Assembly: GCF_001347015.1 (NCBI RefSeq)
Contig: NZ_CFGI01000002.1
Location: 1 to 64,000, forward strand
Source of the DNA: Streptococcus pneumoniae
GTDB taxonomy: Bacteria; Bacillota; Bacilli; Lactobacillales; Streptococcaceae
Length of the DNA: 64,000 nt
Reading direction: 5' to 3'
The notes under the pieces were generated by a model, which was not told the DNA's origin, searched no databases, and saw only the letters and a program-made list of their open reading frames with translations. This document shows positions 28,937 through 37,742 of the stretch, one piece after another (the first letter of the stretch is position 1; every line of letters starts with the position of its first letter). A program made the position numbers and the translations under genes.

Positions 28937-29989
28937 TTATTTTTCAGGAACTTTTACGCTTCCATCAAGGATTTTAGCTTTTGCATCTTCGACAGCTTTT
29001 TTACCTTCTTCTGAAAGGTTTGTTACTGCCAAGTCAACCCCTTTATCCTTCAATGAGTAAACGATCACTTGACCGCCAGGGAATTCTCCTTTTTCTGCCT
29101 TGTTAGCAATATCTTTTACAGTTGTACCAACTTGTTTCAAAGTAGATACAAGAACAAAGTTTGATTCTTTGCCATCTTTAGAAGTGTATTTACCTTCTGC
29201 TTCTTGGTCACGGTCAACACCGATAACCCAAACTTTTTCATTTTCAGGACGGCTTTCGTTGAGAGATTTTGCCTCTGCAAAGACACCTGCACCTGTACCA
29301 CCAGCTACTTGGTAAACAATATCTGCACCGGCTGCGTATTGTGCGGCTGCAATTGTTTTACCTTTAGCCGCATCACCAAATGAACCAGCGTAGTCAACTT
29401 GGACTTTGATAGATGGGTCTACTGACGCAACACCAGCCTTGAATCCTGCTTCAAAACGAGAGATAACTTCAGATTCGATACCACCTACAAAACCAACTTG
29501 TTTTGTCTTAGTTGTTTTTGCTGCAGCCACACCTGCAAGGTAACCTGACTCATTATCAGCGAAAGTTACGCTCGCAACATTCTTTTGGTCTTTAATCACA
29601 TCATCAATCAAGACATAGTTCAAGTCAGTGTGTTCTTTAGCTGCTTCTTCAACTGCATTGTGAAGGGCAAAACCAACACCAAAGATTAGGTTGTAACTTC
29701 CAGCCGCTTGTTGCAAGTTGTTAGCGTAGTCAGCTTCACTTGTTGATTGGAAGTAAGTGAAACCGTTATCTTTTGAAAGATTGTGTTCTTTACCCCAAGC
29801 CTGCAAACCTTCCCAAGCTGATTGGTTGAATGATTTGTCATCAACACCACCAGTATCAGTGACGATTGCTGCTTTTGTCTTCACATCAGAAGATGAAGCT
29901 GCGTTACGAGAAGAGCGGTTACCACATGCAGCAAGTCCAACTGCTGCCACTGCAACTAGGCCAAGACCTAGCCATTGTTTCTTGTTCAT
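28937..29989 (-). CDS. pnrA: Nucleoside-binding BMP-family lipoprotein PnrA
   Basis: PnrA is the surface lipoprotein that binds purine nucleosides for the Nup ABC importer and is a known pneumococcal antigen. The 350-residue protein has a signal with lipobox GLAACG, and the BMP (Med/TmpC) fold with VTDTGGVDDKSFNQS and VGFVGGIESEVI. I take ATG 29989, which has GGAGGTTCAGT upstream, over a longer frame reaching 30061. It follows cdd by 89 bases. Confidence 0.94.
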   Translation of the reverse strand: MNKKQWLGLGLVAVAAVGLAACGNRSSRNAASSSDVKTKAAIVTDTGGVDDKSFNQSAWEGLQAWGKEHNLSKDNGFTYFQSTSEADYANNLQQAAGSYNLIFGVGFALHNAVEEAAKEHTDLNYVLIDDVIKDQKNVASVTFADNESGYLAGVAAAKTTKTKQVGFVGGIESEVISRFEAGFKAGVASVDPSIKVQVDYAGSFGDAAKGKTIAAAQYAAGADIVYQVAGGTGAGVFAEAKSLNESRPENEKVWVIGVDRDQEAEGKYTSKDGKESNFVLVSTLKQVGTTVKDIANKAEKGEFPGGQVIVYSLKDKGVDLAVTNLSEEGKKAVEDAKAKILDGSVKVPEK

Positions 29990-30078
29990 TACTGAACCTC
30001 CTAAATAAGATGTGCAACGATGTTGCAAGTATGGATTGGTTGGCCACAAGGACCGTGCCACTCAGAGAGCGACTCAGA

Positions 30079-30468
30079 CTAGTTTAAGTCTGTAAAAGAG
30101 TATGGAAGTAATTCCCCGACCGTCATCTCGACCGTCGATTTATCTTTTGCGACTAAGGTCACTTTTAGATCTTGTTCAAAAAATTCGACCATTACTTGGC
30201 GACAAGCACCACATGGTGAAATCGGTTTTTCAGTTTGACCATAAACAATCAGCTCTGAAAATTCTCTTTGCCCTTCAGATACAGCCTTAAAAATGGCTGT
30301 TCTCTCACCGCAATTGGTCAAAGGATAGCTAGCATTTTCGATATTCACTCCCGTGTAAACACTTCCGTCTTTTGCCACTAAAACTGCTCCGATAGGAAAG
30401 TGAGAATAGGGGACATAGGCATGTTTGCTGGTTTCAATTGCCAGTTCAATCAACTCAGTAGTCGCCAT
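30079..30468 (-). CDS. cdd: Cytidine deaminase
   Basis: Cdd deaminates cytidine and deoxycytidine to uridine and deoxyuridine. The 129-residue protein contains the zinc site: Cys in TNCGERTA with catalytic Glu, and PCGACRQ with two more Cys ligands. The ATG at 30468 lies inside the end of deoC (14-base overlap) and has GGAG nine bases upstream. It is part of the salvage operon methyltransferase-pdp-deoC-cdd-pnrA. Confidence 0.96.
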   Translation of the reverse strand: MATTELIELAIETSKHAYVPYSHFPIGAVLVAKDGSVYTGVNIENASYPLTNCGERTAIFKAVSEGQREFSELIVYGQTEKPISPCGACRQVMVEFFEQDLKVTLVAKDKSTVEMTVGELLPYSFTDLN

Positions 30469-31117
30469 CTGCAAATTCTCCTTTTAAAATGGCTACCCCA
30501 GCTGACGTTCCGATACGGGTCGCCCCAGCTTCCACAAAGGCAAGAGCATCTGCATAAGAACGAGCTCCACCAGCAGCCTTGACACCCATATCAGGTCCAA
30601 CTGTTTCACGCATTAATTGAACATCCGCTATCGTAGCACCACCAGTTGAAAAGCCAGTAGATGTTTTAACAAAATCAGCTCCAGCTTTTTGGGCTAATTG
30701 GCAAGCCTCAACTTTTTCTTGGTCTGTCAGAAGGCAAGCTTCAATAATGACTTTCACTAACTTGTCACCACTTGTTTCCACGACTGCGCGAATATCTGAC
30801 TCAACCAAGGCTAAATTGCCTGATTTGAGAGCCCCAACATTGATTACCATGTCAATCTCATCAGCCCCATTTTGGATAGCTTCTTTTGTTTCAAAAGCTT
30901 TCACAGTTGAAGTTGTTGCTCCCAAGGGGAAACCTACTACTGTGCAGACCTTGACATCTGTGCCTTCAAGCCCTTTTTTGGCATGTTCAACCCAGGTCGG
31001 ATTAACGCAAACACTGGCAAAATCATACTCCCTAGCCTCAGACAACAAACAATCAATTTGATTTTCTGTTGCATCTTGTTTTAAAAGCGTATGATCGATA
31101 TATTTATTTAATTTCAT
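30455..31117 (-). CDS. deoC: Deoxyribose-phosphate aldolase
   Basis: DeoC splits 2-deoxyribose-5-phosphate into acetaldehyde and glyceraldehyde-3-phosphate, feeding nucleoside sugars into glycolysis. The 220-residue TIM barrel has the Schiff-base lysine in [14 protein letters not shown] and the acid-base residues in EIDMVINVG. It is 19 bases after pdp and overlaps cdd. Confidence 0.97.
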   Translation of the reverse strand: MKLNKYIDHTLLKQDATENQIDCLLSEAREYDFASVCVNPTWVEHAKKGLEGTDVKVCTVVGFPLGATTSTVKAFETKEAIQNGADEIDMVINVGALKSGNLALVESDIRAVVETSGDKLVKVIIEACLLTDQEKVEACQLAQKAGADFVKTSTGFSTGGATIADVQLMRETVGPDMGVKAAGGARSYADALAFVEAGATRIGTSAGVAILKGEFADGDY

Positions 31118-31136
31118 ATTCGGATTCTCCTGCTGT

Positions 31137-32414
31137 TTATGAGATAATTTCTATAATTTCTCGTAAACTTTGCACCCTATCATTTATTTTAACATATTTT
31201 TGAAAATCTGTAACTAGCTGAGGAGAAATTTTTCCATTTGTGTATACTTTTGCAACAATTTCTCCCTTTTGAACGGAATCTCCAACTTTCTTTTCAAAAA
31301 CAATTCCTGTTTCATAGTCCAAGGCATCAGACTTGACTGCACGGCCTGCCCCCAGTCTCATAGCATAAAGCCCAAATTCCATAGCTGGAAGAGCTGAAAT
31401 GACACCCGTTTCCTGAGCAGGGATTTCCACCACATGGGTAACATTGACAGGACGATAGAGGTCTTCCAAGTCTCCACCTTGGGCTTGGACCATCTCCTCA
31501 AACTTAGCCAGTGCTTGACCATTTTCAAGATGTTGGCGAACTTCTTCAACTGTTTTATTTACATTTGCCAAACCAAGCATAATTTGAGCCAACTCACATA
31601 TGAAGTGGGTAATATCCTGACGGCCTTGCCCTTGTAAAATCTCCAGTGCTTCAAGGATCTCCAGACGATTTCCAATCGCTCGTCCCAAGGGCTGACTCAT
31701 ATCCGTAATCACTGCTACCGTCTTTCGACCAACTGCCTTACCAAGTTCAACCATGGTTTGAGCTAGTTCACGCGCCTCATCAACCGTCTTCATGAAGGCA
31801 CCCTCACCGACAGTCACGTCTAGCAAAATAGCATCCGCACCTGCCGCAATTTTCTTGCTCATCACCGAACTCGCAATCAAAGGAATCGTGTCAACAGTTG
31901 CGGTCACATCACGAAGGGCATAGAGAAGCTTATCCGCTTTGACCAGCTGGTCTGATTGCCCAATGACAGATACTCCAATATCCTGAACCTGACGAATAAA
32001 ATCCTCTTGACTACGTTCTACTTGATAGCCCTTAATGGACTCCAATTTATCAATTGTTCCACCCGTATGGCCGAGACCACGACCACTCATTTTTGCAACA
32101 GGCACACCAAAACTAGCAACAAGAGGAGCCAAAATTAAGGTCACCTTATCACCAACGCCACCCGTAGAATGCTTGTCAACCTTAACTCCATCAATAGCTG
32201 ATAAATCAAACTCTTGCCCGGTCTTGACCATTTTCATAGTTAGATCAGAGATTTCTCGGGTCGTCATTCCTTTGAAATAAACAGCCATAGCAAAGGCAGA
32301 CATCTGATAATCAGGAACCGTTCCTGACACATAGCCTTCAACTAGCCATTCAATTTCACTCAAAGTCAGTTCTTGCCCGTCTCGTTTTTTTTGGATTAAA
32401 TCAACTGCTCTCAT
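31137..32414 (-). CDS. pdp: Pyrimidine-nucleoside phosphorylase
   Basis: This enzyme phosphorolyses uridine, thymidine or deoxyuridine to base plus (deoxy)ribose-1-phosphate. The 425-residue protein begins [13 protein letters not shown]. It has the phosphate-binding [27 protein letters not shown], and a C-terminal PYNP domain with GAGRA. The start overlaps the methyltransferase stop by four bases (ATGA). DeoB, encoded further along this window, would convert the sugar product for DeoC. Confidence 0.95.
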   Translation of the reverse strand: MRAVDLIQKKRDGQELTLSEIEWLVEGYVSGTVPDYQMSAFAMAVYFKGMTTREISDLTMKMVKTGQEFDLSAIDGVKVDKHSTGGVGDKVTLILAPLVASFGVPVAKMSGRGLGHTGGTIDKLESIKGYQVERSQEDFIRQVQDIGVSVIGQSDQLVKADKLLYALRDVTATVDTIPLIASSVMSKKIAAGADAILLDVTVGEGAFMKTVDEARELAQTMVELGKAVGRKTVAVITDMSQPLGRAIGNRLEILEALEILQGQGRQDITHFICELAQIMLGLANVNKTVEEVRQHLENGQALAKFEEMVQAQGGDLEDLYRPVNVTHVVEIPAQETGVISALPAMEFGLYAMRLGAGRAVKSDALDYETGIVFEKKVGDSVQKGEIVAKVYTNGKISPQLVTDFQKYVKINDRVQSLREIIEIIS

Positions 32415-33001
32415 TCTTTCACACTTCTAAGGATATAGTATCCCTTGTCTTTTTTGACGATTTCACAATTGCCAAACACCTCTTCCATCTTGGACTTGGC
32501 ACTTGGAGCCCCTTGTTTTTTCTGGATAACGATAGTCAAATCCCCACCAGTTTCCAAGAAATCTTTGCTTTTCTCAATGATTTCATGAACCACTTGCTTA
32601 CCTGCACGGATAGGGGGATTGGAAATGACATGGTCAAATTTCCCTTCAACTTGTTCATAGATGTTGGACTGGAAAATCGTCGCTTCTACTTTATTTCGTT
32701 CAGCATTTTGTCGCGCCAAATCCAAGGCACGATTATTGATATCAACCATGGTCGCCTGAACCCCATAAGCCTTAGCCAAGGATAAGCCCAAAGGCCCATA
32801 ACCACAGCCTACATCCAGGACAGTTTCTCCTTGATTGACCTCAAGACACTTGAGCAATAGTTGACTTCCAAAGTCAACCATTTTCTTGCTAAAAACACCC
32901 GCATCTGTCAAAAAGGTCATTTTTTCTCCCAACAAGTCCACTCTTAACTCATGAATATCGTGAGCAGCGTCAGGATTTTCTGCATAGTACATTTTATTCA
33001 T
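32411..33001 (-). CDS. RsmC-like class I SAM-dependent methyltransferase
   Basis: The 196-residue protein has SAM motif I VLDVGCGYGPLG and motif IV NPPIRAG, which marks methyltransferases acting on an exocyclic amino group, as in 16S rRNA m2G1207 methyltransferase RsmC. Gram-positive members are shorter than RsmC, lacking the N-terminal duplicated half. It is the first gene of the nucleoside salvage operon and overlaps pdp; the specific target is unproven. Confidence 0.85.
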   Translation of the reverse strand: MNKMYYAENPDAAHDIHELRVDLLGEKMTFLTDAGVFSKKMVDFGSQLLLKCLEVNQGETVLDVGCGYGPLGLSLAKAYGVQATMVDINNRALDLARQNAERNKVEATIFQSNIYEQVEGKFDHVISNPPIRAGKQVVHEIIEKSKDFLETGGDLTIVIQKKQGAPSAKSKMEEVFGNCEIVKKDKGYYILRSVKE

Positions 33002-33061
33002 AACCCTATTCTATCATATTTTGGATCGAATTGTAAATCGTTTACATATCCAGAATGAAAC

Positions 33062-33110
33062 AAAAAGATTGAAGGAAGTTGCGTTACAATAGCTCCCCTT
33101 CAATCTCTTT
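33062..33110 (-). terminator. Terminator downstream of the small membrane protein gene
   Basis: AGATTGAAGG and CCTTCAATCT flank a 21-base loop, then TTTTTG on the minus strand. Confidence 0.6.
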
Positions 33111-33206
33111 CAACTTTTATAAGCAACTTGTATTTCATCCAGGACTACAGCTATCATTGCCATGATAAAACAACAAATTTATTGTCTATAATCAAGCGCA
33201 TTTTTA

Positions 33207-33614
33207 TTACGATTGCTTAACCTTAAAATACTTTATTATCAACAGGATTCCCAATAAGATGTTTAGATAAAAGCCCAACTGATACGTTTTTGTCAGGAAT
33301 TCCAAACTTGTCCAAAGTCGTATCAAATCTTCTAGTGACATGCGGAAGAAATAACCCTCTGTAGCAATCCATAGAACTAAAAAGAAATAACTACCAGCAG
33401 CAAGCCATTTCGTCCACCGTTTTTTTAGGAAGAAAGCAATCAAGAGCGAACAGATAAAGACAGCTGTTACAATGGCATGTTCCATCAAAAAAGTAAAACC
33501 GTAATAGGTTTCCACAAAACGTCTACCATTATCCGCATTCGCTCCTTTTAAAAAAGGTAGTGCAAAACTTAAAATAAAACAGAGTTCCAATAGGTAACGT
33601 TTCAAGATTTTCAT
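33207..33614 (-). CDS. Small integral membrane protein of unknown function
   Basis: The 135-residue protein (MKILKRYLLELCFILSFALP) has four likely transmembrane helices, around residues 5-22, 44-62, 70-88 and 108-128, with a short C-terminal basic tail. I do not recognise a family. The ATG at 33614 has a strong TAGGAGGTG site, so a ten-codon longer frame is rejected. It is a single-gene unit, divergent from coaA. Confidence 0.6.
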   Translation of the reverse strand: MKILKRYLLELCFILSFALPFLKGANADNGRRFVETYYGFTFLMEHAIVTAVFICSLLIAFFLKKRWTKWLAAGSYFFLVLWIATEGYFFRMSLEDLIRLWTSLEFLTKTYQLGFYLNILLGILLIIKYFKVKQS

Positions 33615-33782
33615 AGTACACCTCCTATAAGTTATAAACCCCAAAGCCCCCTTTATAGCTGATAAGTCAGTAGAAAGCAGCTCCTACTTCATCAATAAAT
33701 TGTTCATCCTCTATCTACTTATATTATATACTGTTGACTTACCACATTCAAGAAACCGCTTTATTTTTTTAGCTTTTTATGG

Positions 33783-33788
33783 TATGAT
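33783..33788 (+). promoter_or_regulatory. -10 element of the coaA promoter
   Basis: TATGAT with an upstream TGG (extended -10), 26 bases before the coaA ATG. No good -35 is seen at the right distance. Confidence 0.45.
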
Positions 33789-33813
33789 AGACAAAATATC
33801 TAGGGGAAAACAA

Positions 33814-34734
33814 ATGACCAACGAATTTTTACATTTTGAAAAAATCAGCCGCCAGACTTGGCAATCTTTACATCGAAAGACAACACCTCCTTTGACAGAA
33901 GAAGAATTGGAATCTATCAAGAGTTTTAATGACCAAATCAGTCTTCAAGACGTTACAGATATCTATCTCCCCTTGGCTCATCTGATTCAGATTTACAAGC
34001 GAACTAAGGAAGATTTAGCCTTTTCAAAAGGAATTTTCCTCCAACGTGAAAGTAAATCTCAGCCTTTTATTATTGGGGTTTCTGGGAGTGTTGCCGTTGG
34101 AAAATCCACAACCAGTCGCCTACTTCAAATCCTGCTTTCTAGAACTGTAACTGATGCTAGTGTTGAGTTGGTTACAACTGATGGCTTTCTCTATCCCAAC
34201 CAGACCTTGATTGAGCAGGGGATTTTAAATCGTAAAGGATTTCCTGAAAGCTATGATATGGAAGCTCTTCTCAACTTCTTGGACCGCATCAAAAATGGAC
34301 AAGATGTAGATATTCCTGTCTATTCTCATGAAGTCTACGACATCGTACCCGAGGAAAAGCAAAGCGTTGAAGCTGCTGATTTTGTGATTGTTGAAGGAAT
34401 CAATGTCTTTCAAAATCCACAAAACGAACGCCTCTATATCACTGACTTCTTTGACTTTTCCATCTATGTTGATGCTGCAGTCGATGACATCGAGAGTTGG
34501 TATCTGGACCGTTTCTTGAAAATGCTGAGCCTAGCCCAAAACGACCCTGAAAGCTACTACTATCGTTTTACTCAAATGCCAATTGGGGAAGTGAAATCCT
34601 TTGCTCATCAAGTCTGGACCAGTATCAATCTCACAAATCTACAAAATTATATTGAACCAACTAAAAATCGTGCAGAAGTGATTCTACATAAAAGCAAGAA
34701 CCATGAAATCGATGAAATTTACTTAAAAAAGTAA
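33814..34734 (+). CDS. coaA: Pantothenate kinase (type I)
   Basis: CoaA phosphorylates pantothenate, the committed step of coenzyme A synthesis. The 306-residue P-loop kinase has Walker [25 protein letters not shown] and the [17 protein letters not shown] segment. An upstream in-frame extension to 33700 would pass through the promoter. The ATG at 33814 after AGGGGAAAACAA gives the family start [16 protein letters not shown]. Confidence 0.96.
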   Translation: MTNEFLHFEKISRQTWQSLHRKTTPPLTEEELESIKSFNDQISLQDVTDIYLPLAHLIQIYKRTKEDLAFSKGIFLQRESKSQPFIIGVSGSVAVGKSTTSRLLQILLSRTVTDASVELVTTDGFLYPNQTLIEQGILNRKGFPESYDMEALLNFLDRIKNGQDVDIPVYSHEVYDIVPEEKQSVEAADFVIVEGINVFQNPQNERLYITDFFDFSIYVDAAVDDIESWYLDRFLKMLSLAQNDPESYYYRFTQMPIGEVKSFAHQVWTSINLTNLQNYIEPTKNRAEVILHKSKNHEIDEIYLKK

Positions 34735-34741
34735 TTTTCCC

Positions 34742-34770
34742 TTGTCAAAACGTAAGTTTTCAGATATAAT
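34742..34770 (+). promoter_or_regulatory. Promoter of rpsT
   Basis: TTGTCA and TATAAT are separated by 17 bases, a near-consensus vegetative promoter. The -10 ends 31 bases before the TTG start codon. Confidence 0.8.
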
Positions 34771-34801
34771 GGTATAGTTAGTAAATATGGAGGTAAGAAC
34801 A

Positions 34802-35038
34802 TTGGCAAACATTAAATCAGCTATCAAACGCGCTGAATTGAACGTTAAACAAAACGAAAAGAACTCAGCTCAAAAATCAGCTATGCGTACTGCTATCAAA
34901 GCTTTCGAAGCAAACCCATCTGAAGAACTTTTCCGTGCTGCTAGCTCAGCTATCGATAAAGCAGAAACTAAAGGTTTGATTCACAAAAACAAAGCAAGCC
35001 GCGATAAAGCTCGTCTTTCAGCTAAACTTGCTAAATAA
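34802..35038 (+). CDS. rpsT: 30S ribosomal protein S20
   Basis: S20 binds 16S rRNA early in 30S assembly. The 78-residue, Lys/Ala-rich helical protein is [20 protein letters not shown] after the start. The start is a TTG at 34802, preceded by GGAGGTAAGAACA. The ATG at 34787 overlaps that ribosome binding site and is not used. TTG starts for rpsT are common and associated with autogenous control in enterobacteria; here that is inference. Confidence 0.96.
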
Positions 35039-35040
35039 GA

Positions 35041-35065
35041 AACAGTCCATAGAGGCTGTTTTTTT
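35041..35065 (+). terminator. Terminator of rpsT
   Basis: AACAGTC and AGGCTGTT form a short hairpin followed by seven T residues. Confidence 0.75.
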
Positions 35066-35090
35066 GTCTCCAAATAGGAAAAGGTAGAAA

Positions 35091-35603
35091 ATGAAAATCG
35101 CAATTATCGGATATTCTGGTGCAGGTAAGTCAACGCTAGCAGAAAAGTTGTCTCACTACTACTCCATCCCAAAACTTCACATGGACACACTCCAATTTCA
35201 ACCTGGTTGGCAAGACAGTGATCGCGAATGGATGTTGACCGAGATGAAAAACTTTCTCACAAAGCATGAATCTTGGGTTATCGATGGGAATTATTCTTGG
35301 TGTTTCTATGAGGAAAGAATGCAGGAAGCTGACCAAATCATCTTTCTCAATTTTTCTCCATTTACCTGTCTCTTTCGAGCTTTTAAGCGTTATCTTAAAT
35401 ACCGGGGAAAAGTCAGAGAAAGTATGGCTAAGGGATGCCCCGAGCAATTCAACTGGGAATTTATTCGTTGGATTCTCTGGGATGGGAGGACAAAAAATGC
35501 TAAGGATAGATACCAATACTTAAACAATACTTACCCAGAAAAGATGCATATTCTCCATTCTCAAGCAGAGATTGATTGTTTTTTGCGATCTTTAAAAAAG
35601 TAA
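35091..35603 (+). CDS. FlaR-like P-loop kinase (annotated DNA topology modulation protein)
   Basis: The 170-residue protein has Walker A GYSGAGKST at the N-terminus and an adenylate-kinase-like fold, with a lid region containing WDGRTKNAKDRY. The family is often annotated FlaR after a protein reported to affect DNA topology, but its substrate is unknown; a small nucleotide or metabolite kinase is likely. It is downstream of rpsT past a terminator and has its own AAAAGG site. Confidence 0.8.
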   Translation: MKIAIIGYSGAGKSTLAEKLSHYYSIPKLHMDTLQFQPGWQDSDREWMLTEMKNFLTKHESWVIDGNYSWCFYEERMQEADQIIFLNFSPFTCLFRAFKRYLKYRGKVRESMAKGCPEQFNWEFIRWILWDGRTKNAKDRYQYLNNTYPEKMHILHSQAEIDCFLRSLKK

Positions 35604-35648
35604 ACAATATAGTAGCATTTCATTAAAATCAGCATGCACTGATTGACT

Positions 35649-35687
35649 AAAAAAGGAAGTTTTTCATCCAGTAAGTCTTCCTTTTTT
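35649..35687 (+). terminator. Terminator downstream of the FlaR-like gene
   Basis: AAAAAAGGAAG and CTTCCTTTTTT pair across a loop, with T residues on the plus strand. Confidence 0.65.
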
Positions 35688-35792
35688 CCTTTTATTCAAC
35701 AATTAAAAATAACTCGAGCAATTTATAAATCAACAATAAAATTCCCCTAGAAATGAAGAGAATCTTGTTCATAGTTTCTGAGTTAGTGATAC

Positions 35793-35834
35793 AAAAAACT
35801 GAAGGAAGTATAGTCCTACTTCTTTCAGTTTTTT
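35793..35834. terminator. Bidirectional terminator at the end of the sir2 gene
   Basis: AAAAAACTGAAGGAAGTA and TACTTCTTTCAGTTTTTT form a long near-perfect hairpin with A/T runs on both sides. The sir2 stop codon overlaps its edge. Confidence 0.8.
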
Positions 35835-36564
35835 ATTGTCTCAATTTAGAAAAAACTTCTCCAATCTTACCTTCGATAACTAAATCAGCTTGGCTGTCTT
35901 GAGGAGTGCTGGACTTGTTGATAACGACAAGATTTGACCCTGAAAAATAATTGATTAGGCTAGCTGCAGGGTAAACAACTAAGGAAGTTCCACCAATGAT
36001 CAACAAATCTGCTTGCTGAATGGCTCGAGCTGCGCGACTAAATACATCCATATCTAGCGCTTCCTCATAAAGGGTCACGTCAGGTTTGACCACCTTGCCA
36101 CAATCTAAGCAGTAGGGAACTGGACCTTCAAGTTCCAAAAAGGCAGTCAAATCATAAAAGCGATGACAGCCCAAACAATAATTACGATCTGCACTACCAT
36201 GCAGTTTCAAAACTTTCTGAGATCCTGCCATTTCATGGAGACTATCGATATTTTGCGTCACAATCGCCTTTAATTTACCTGTTTTTTCCAACGACGCTAG
36301 ATAATCATGTGCTAAATTCGGCTTGGCATCAGGATAGACCAGATACTTTTTGTAGAAATCAAAAAGATCCTCTGGATAGCGCTCAAACATAGTGCGTGAA
36401 ACCAGTTGCTCAGCAGTAAAATGGCGACCTAGTTTCAGACTATATATACCATCTGAACTACGAAAATCTGGAATATTAGACTCTGTAGAAACCCCTGCAC
36501 CACCGAAAAAGACAATGCTCTGACTTTGATCAATAATACCTTGTAATTGTTTAATCTTATCCAT
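35833..36564 (-). CDS. Sir2-family NAD-dependent protein deacylase
   Basis: Sirtuins remove acyl groups from lysine using NAD+. The 243-residue protein has GAGVSTESNIPDFRS (NAD site), TQNIDSLHE with the catalytic His in KLHGS, and four zinc Cys (CLGCHR and CLDCGK). It corresponds to class U/CobB-like bacterial enzymes. It is a stand-alone gene; the 229 bases between it and deoD show no gene. Confidence 0.93.
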   Translation of the reverse strand: MDKIKQLQGIIDQSQSIVFFGGAGVSTESNIPDFRSSDGIYSLKLGRHFTAEQLVSRTMFERYPEDLFDFYKKYLVYPDAKPNLAHDYLASLEKTGKLKAIVTQNIDSLHEMAGSQKVLKLHGSADRNYCLGCHRFYDLTAFLELEGPVPYCLDCGKVVKPDVTLYEEALDMDVFSRAARAIQQADLLIIGGTSLVVYPAASLINYFSGSNLVVINKSSTPQDSQADLVIEGKIGEVFSKLRQ

Positions 36565-36793
36565 TTTGTACTCCTAGGAATTTTCAAGTTAAAAAGTTTA
36601 AAGTCTTGACTTCTTGTCAACTTGGCTTCCAACTTTATTTGATTATGATTTAGATATTAAACTGACTAGTCTCGGTCCTTTGACACAATTAAGCTTCCTT
36701 CAATTTCCTTATTCTTACCTATTTCAGGATTGATTCATTGTTGATAGTTATCATTTTGAGAACAAGAGAAACCATTCTGAATATAGCCTACCT

Positions 36794-37504
36794 TTAGTCT
36801 GCAATCAAGGTTTCCAAACCAACCTTCATCATATCGGTGAAGGTATTTTGGCGTTCTTCTGCAGTAGTATCTTCATCTGGATTGACCAAGCTATCTGAGA
36901 TTGTCATGATAGCTAGCGCATCAACATGATGTTGGGCAGCAAGATAGTAAAGCGCTGCTGCTTCCATTTCCACAGCTTTAACTCCCCATTTACCAAGCTC
37001 GATGTTCTTTTCAAAGTAGTTTGAATAAAAGACATCAGATGACAAGACATTTCCCACATGAGTAGTCATGCCAAGTTCTTTAGCGATATGATAAGCCTTA
37101 TCTAGCAAGTCAAAGCTAGCGATTTGTGGAAAATCGTACTGTGGCCAGTCATTGCGGATGATGTTAGAATTTGTTGCAGCTGCCTGCGCCAAAACCAATT
37201 CACGAACGTGGACATCTTCATTCAAAGAGCCTGCAGTTCCCACACGAATCAATTTCTTCACACCGTAGTCAACAATCAACTCACGCGCATAAATCGAAAT
37301 GGATGGCATTCCCATCCCAGTTCCCATAACAGATACACGGTGACCCTTGTAAGTACCAGTGTAACCAAACATGTTACGCACTTCGTTAAAACAAACAGCA
37401 TCTTCAAGGAAATTCTCCGCAATAAACTTAGCACGAAGAGGATCCCCAGGAAGAAGAATTTTATCAGCAATTTCACCCTGCTGAGCAGCAATATGGATAG
37501 ACAT
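36794..37504 (-). CDS. deoD: Purine-nucleoside phosphorylase DeoD (hexameric type)
   Basis: DeoD phosphorolyses purine (deoxy)nucleosides. The 236-residue protein has the family motifs [18 protein letters not shown] at the N-terminus, [13 protein letters not shown] and the [12 protein letters not shown] ribose-binding segment with catalytic Asp in TISDS. It acts with PunA, DeoB and DeoC encoded nearby. A 238-base leader with several hairpins lies upstream. Confidence 0.96.
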   Translation of the reverse strand: MSIHIAAQQGEIADKILLPGDPLRAKFIAENFLEDAVCFNEVRNMFGYTGTYKGHRVSVMGTGMGMPSISIYARELIVDYGVKKLIRVGTAGSLNEDVHVRELVLAQAAATNSNIIRNDWPQYDFPQIASFDLLDKAYHIAKELGMTTHVGNVLSSDVFYSNYFEKNIELGKWGVKAVEMEAAALYYLAAQHHVDALAIMTISDSLVNPDEDTTAEERQNTFTDMMKVGLETLIAD

Positions 37505-37538
37505 AATTTATGATACAAAGAGCGACAAGAAAACGACT

Positions 37539-37583
37539 GAAAATTAGGAATCTGACGAGAAATCCTAATTTCTCAGTCAGATT
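37539..37583 (-). promoter_or_regulatory. Alternative hairpins in the deoD leader
   Basis: Two pairings compete. AATCTGACxGAGAAAT (37583-37568) pairs with 37549-37563. AAATTAGGA (37571-37563) pairs perfectly with TCCTAATTT (37549-37541). They cannot both form, as in an RNA switch or attenuator. A further hairpin (CGTGTT/AACACG) is at 37607-37626. No clear U run follows. Confidence 0.35.
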
Positions 37584-37666
37584 ATCTATTTTCCGAGTTT
37601 TCCGCTCGTGTTCAAATCAAAACACGCGCTCTACCTTTCTTTTTAATTTTATTCTCTCACAGAGAT

Positions 37667-37695
37667 CTACCTGAGTTCTATTCAAGCTCAGGTAG
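37667..37695 (-). terminator. Hairpin downstream of the secreted lipase gene
   Basis: CTACCTGAG and CTCAGGTAG pair perfectly across an 11-base loop. It may end the transcript of the upstream minus-strand gene, though no strong U run follows. Confidence 0.45.
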
Positions 37696-37742
37696 TTCTT
37701 CTCTTATAGACTAAATCATCTAACTGTCATTGTATCATCAGA

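Noticed and set aside
33700-33813. N-terminal extension of pantothenate kinase
   Set aside because: The extension passes through the -10 box; the ATG at 33814 has the ribosome binding site and the family start.
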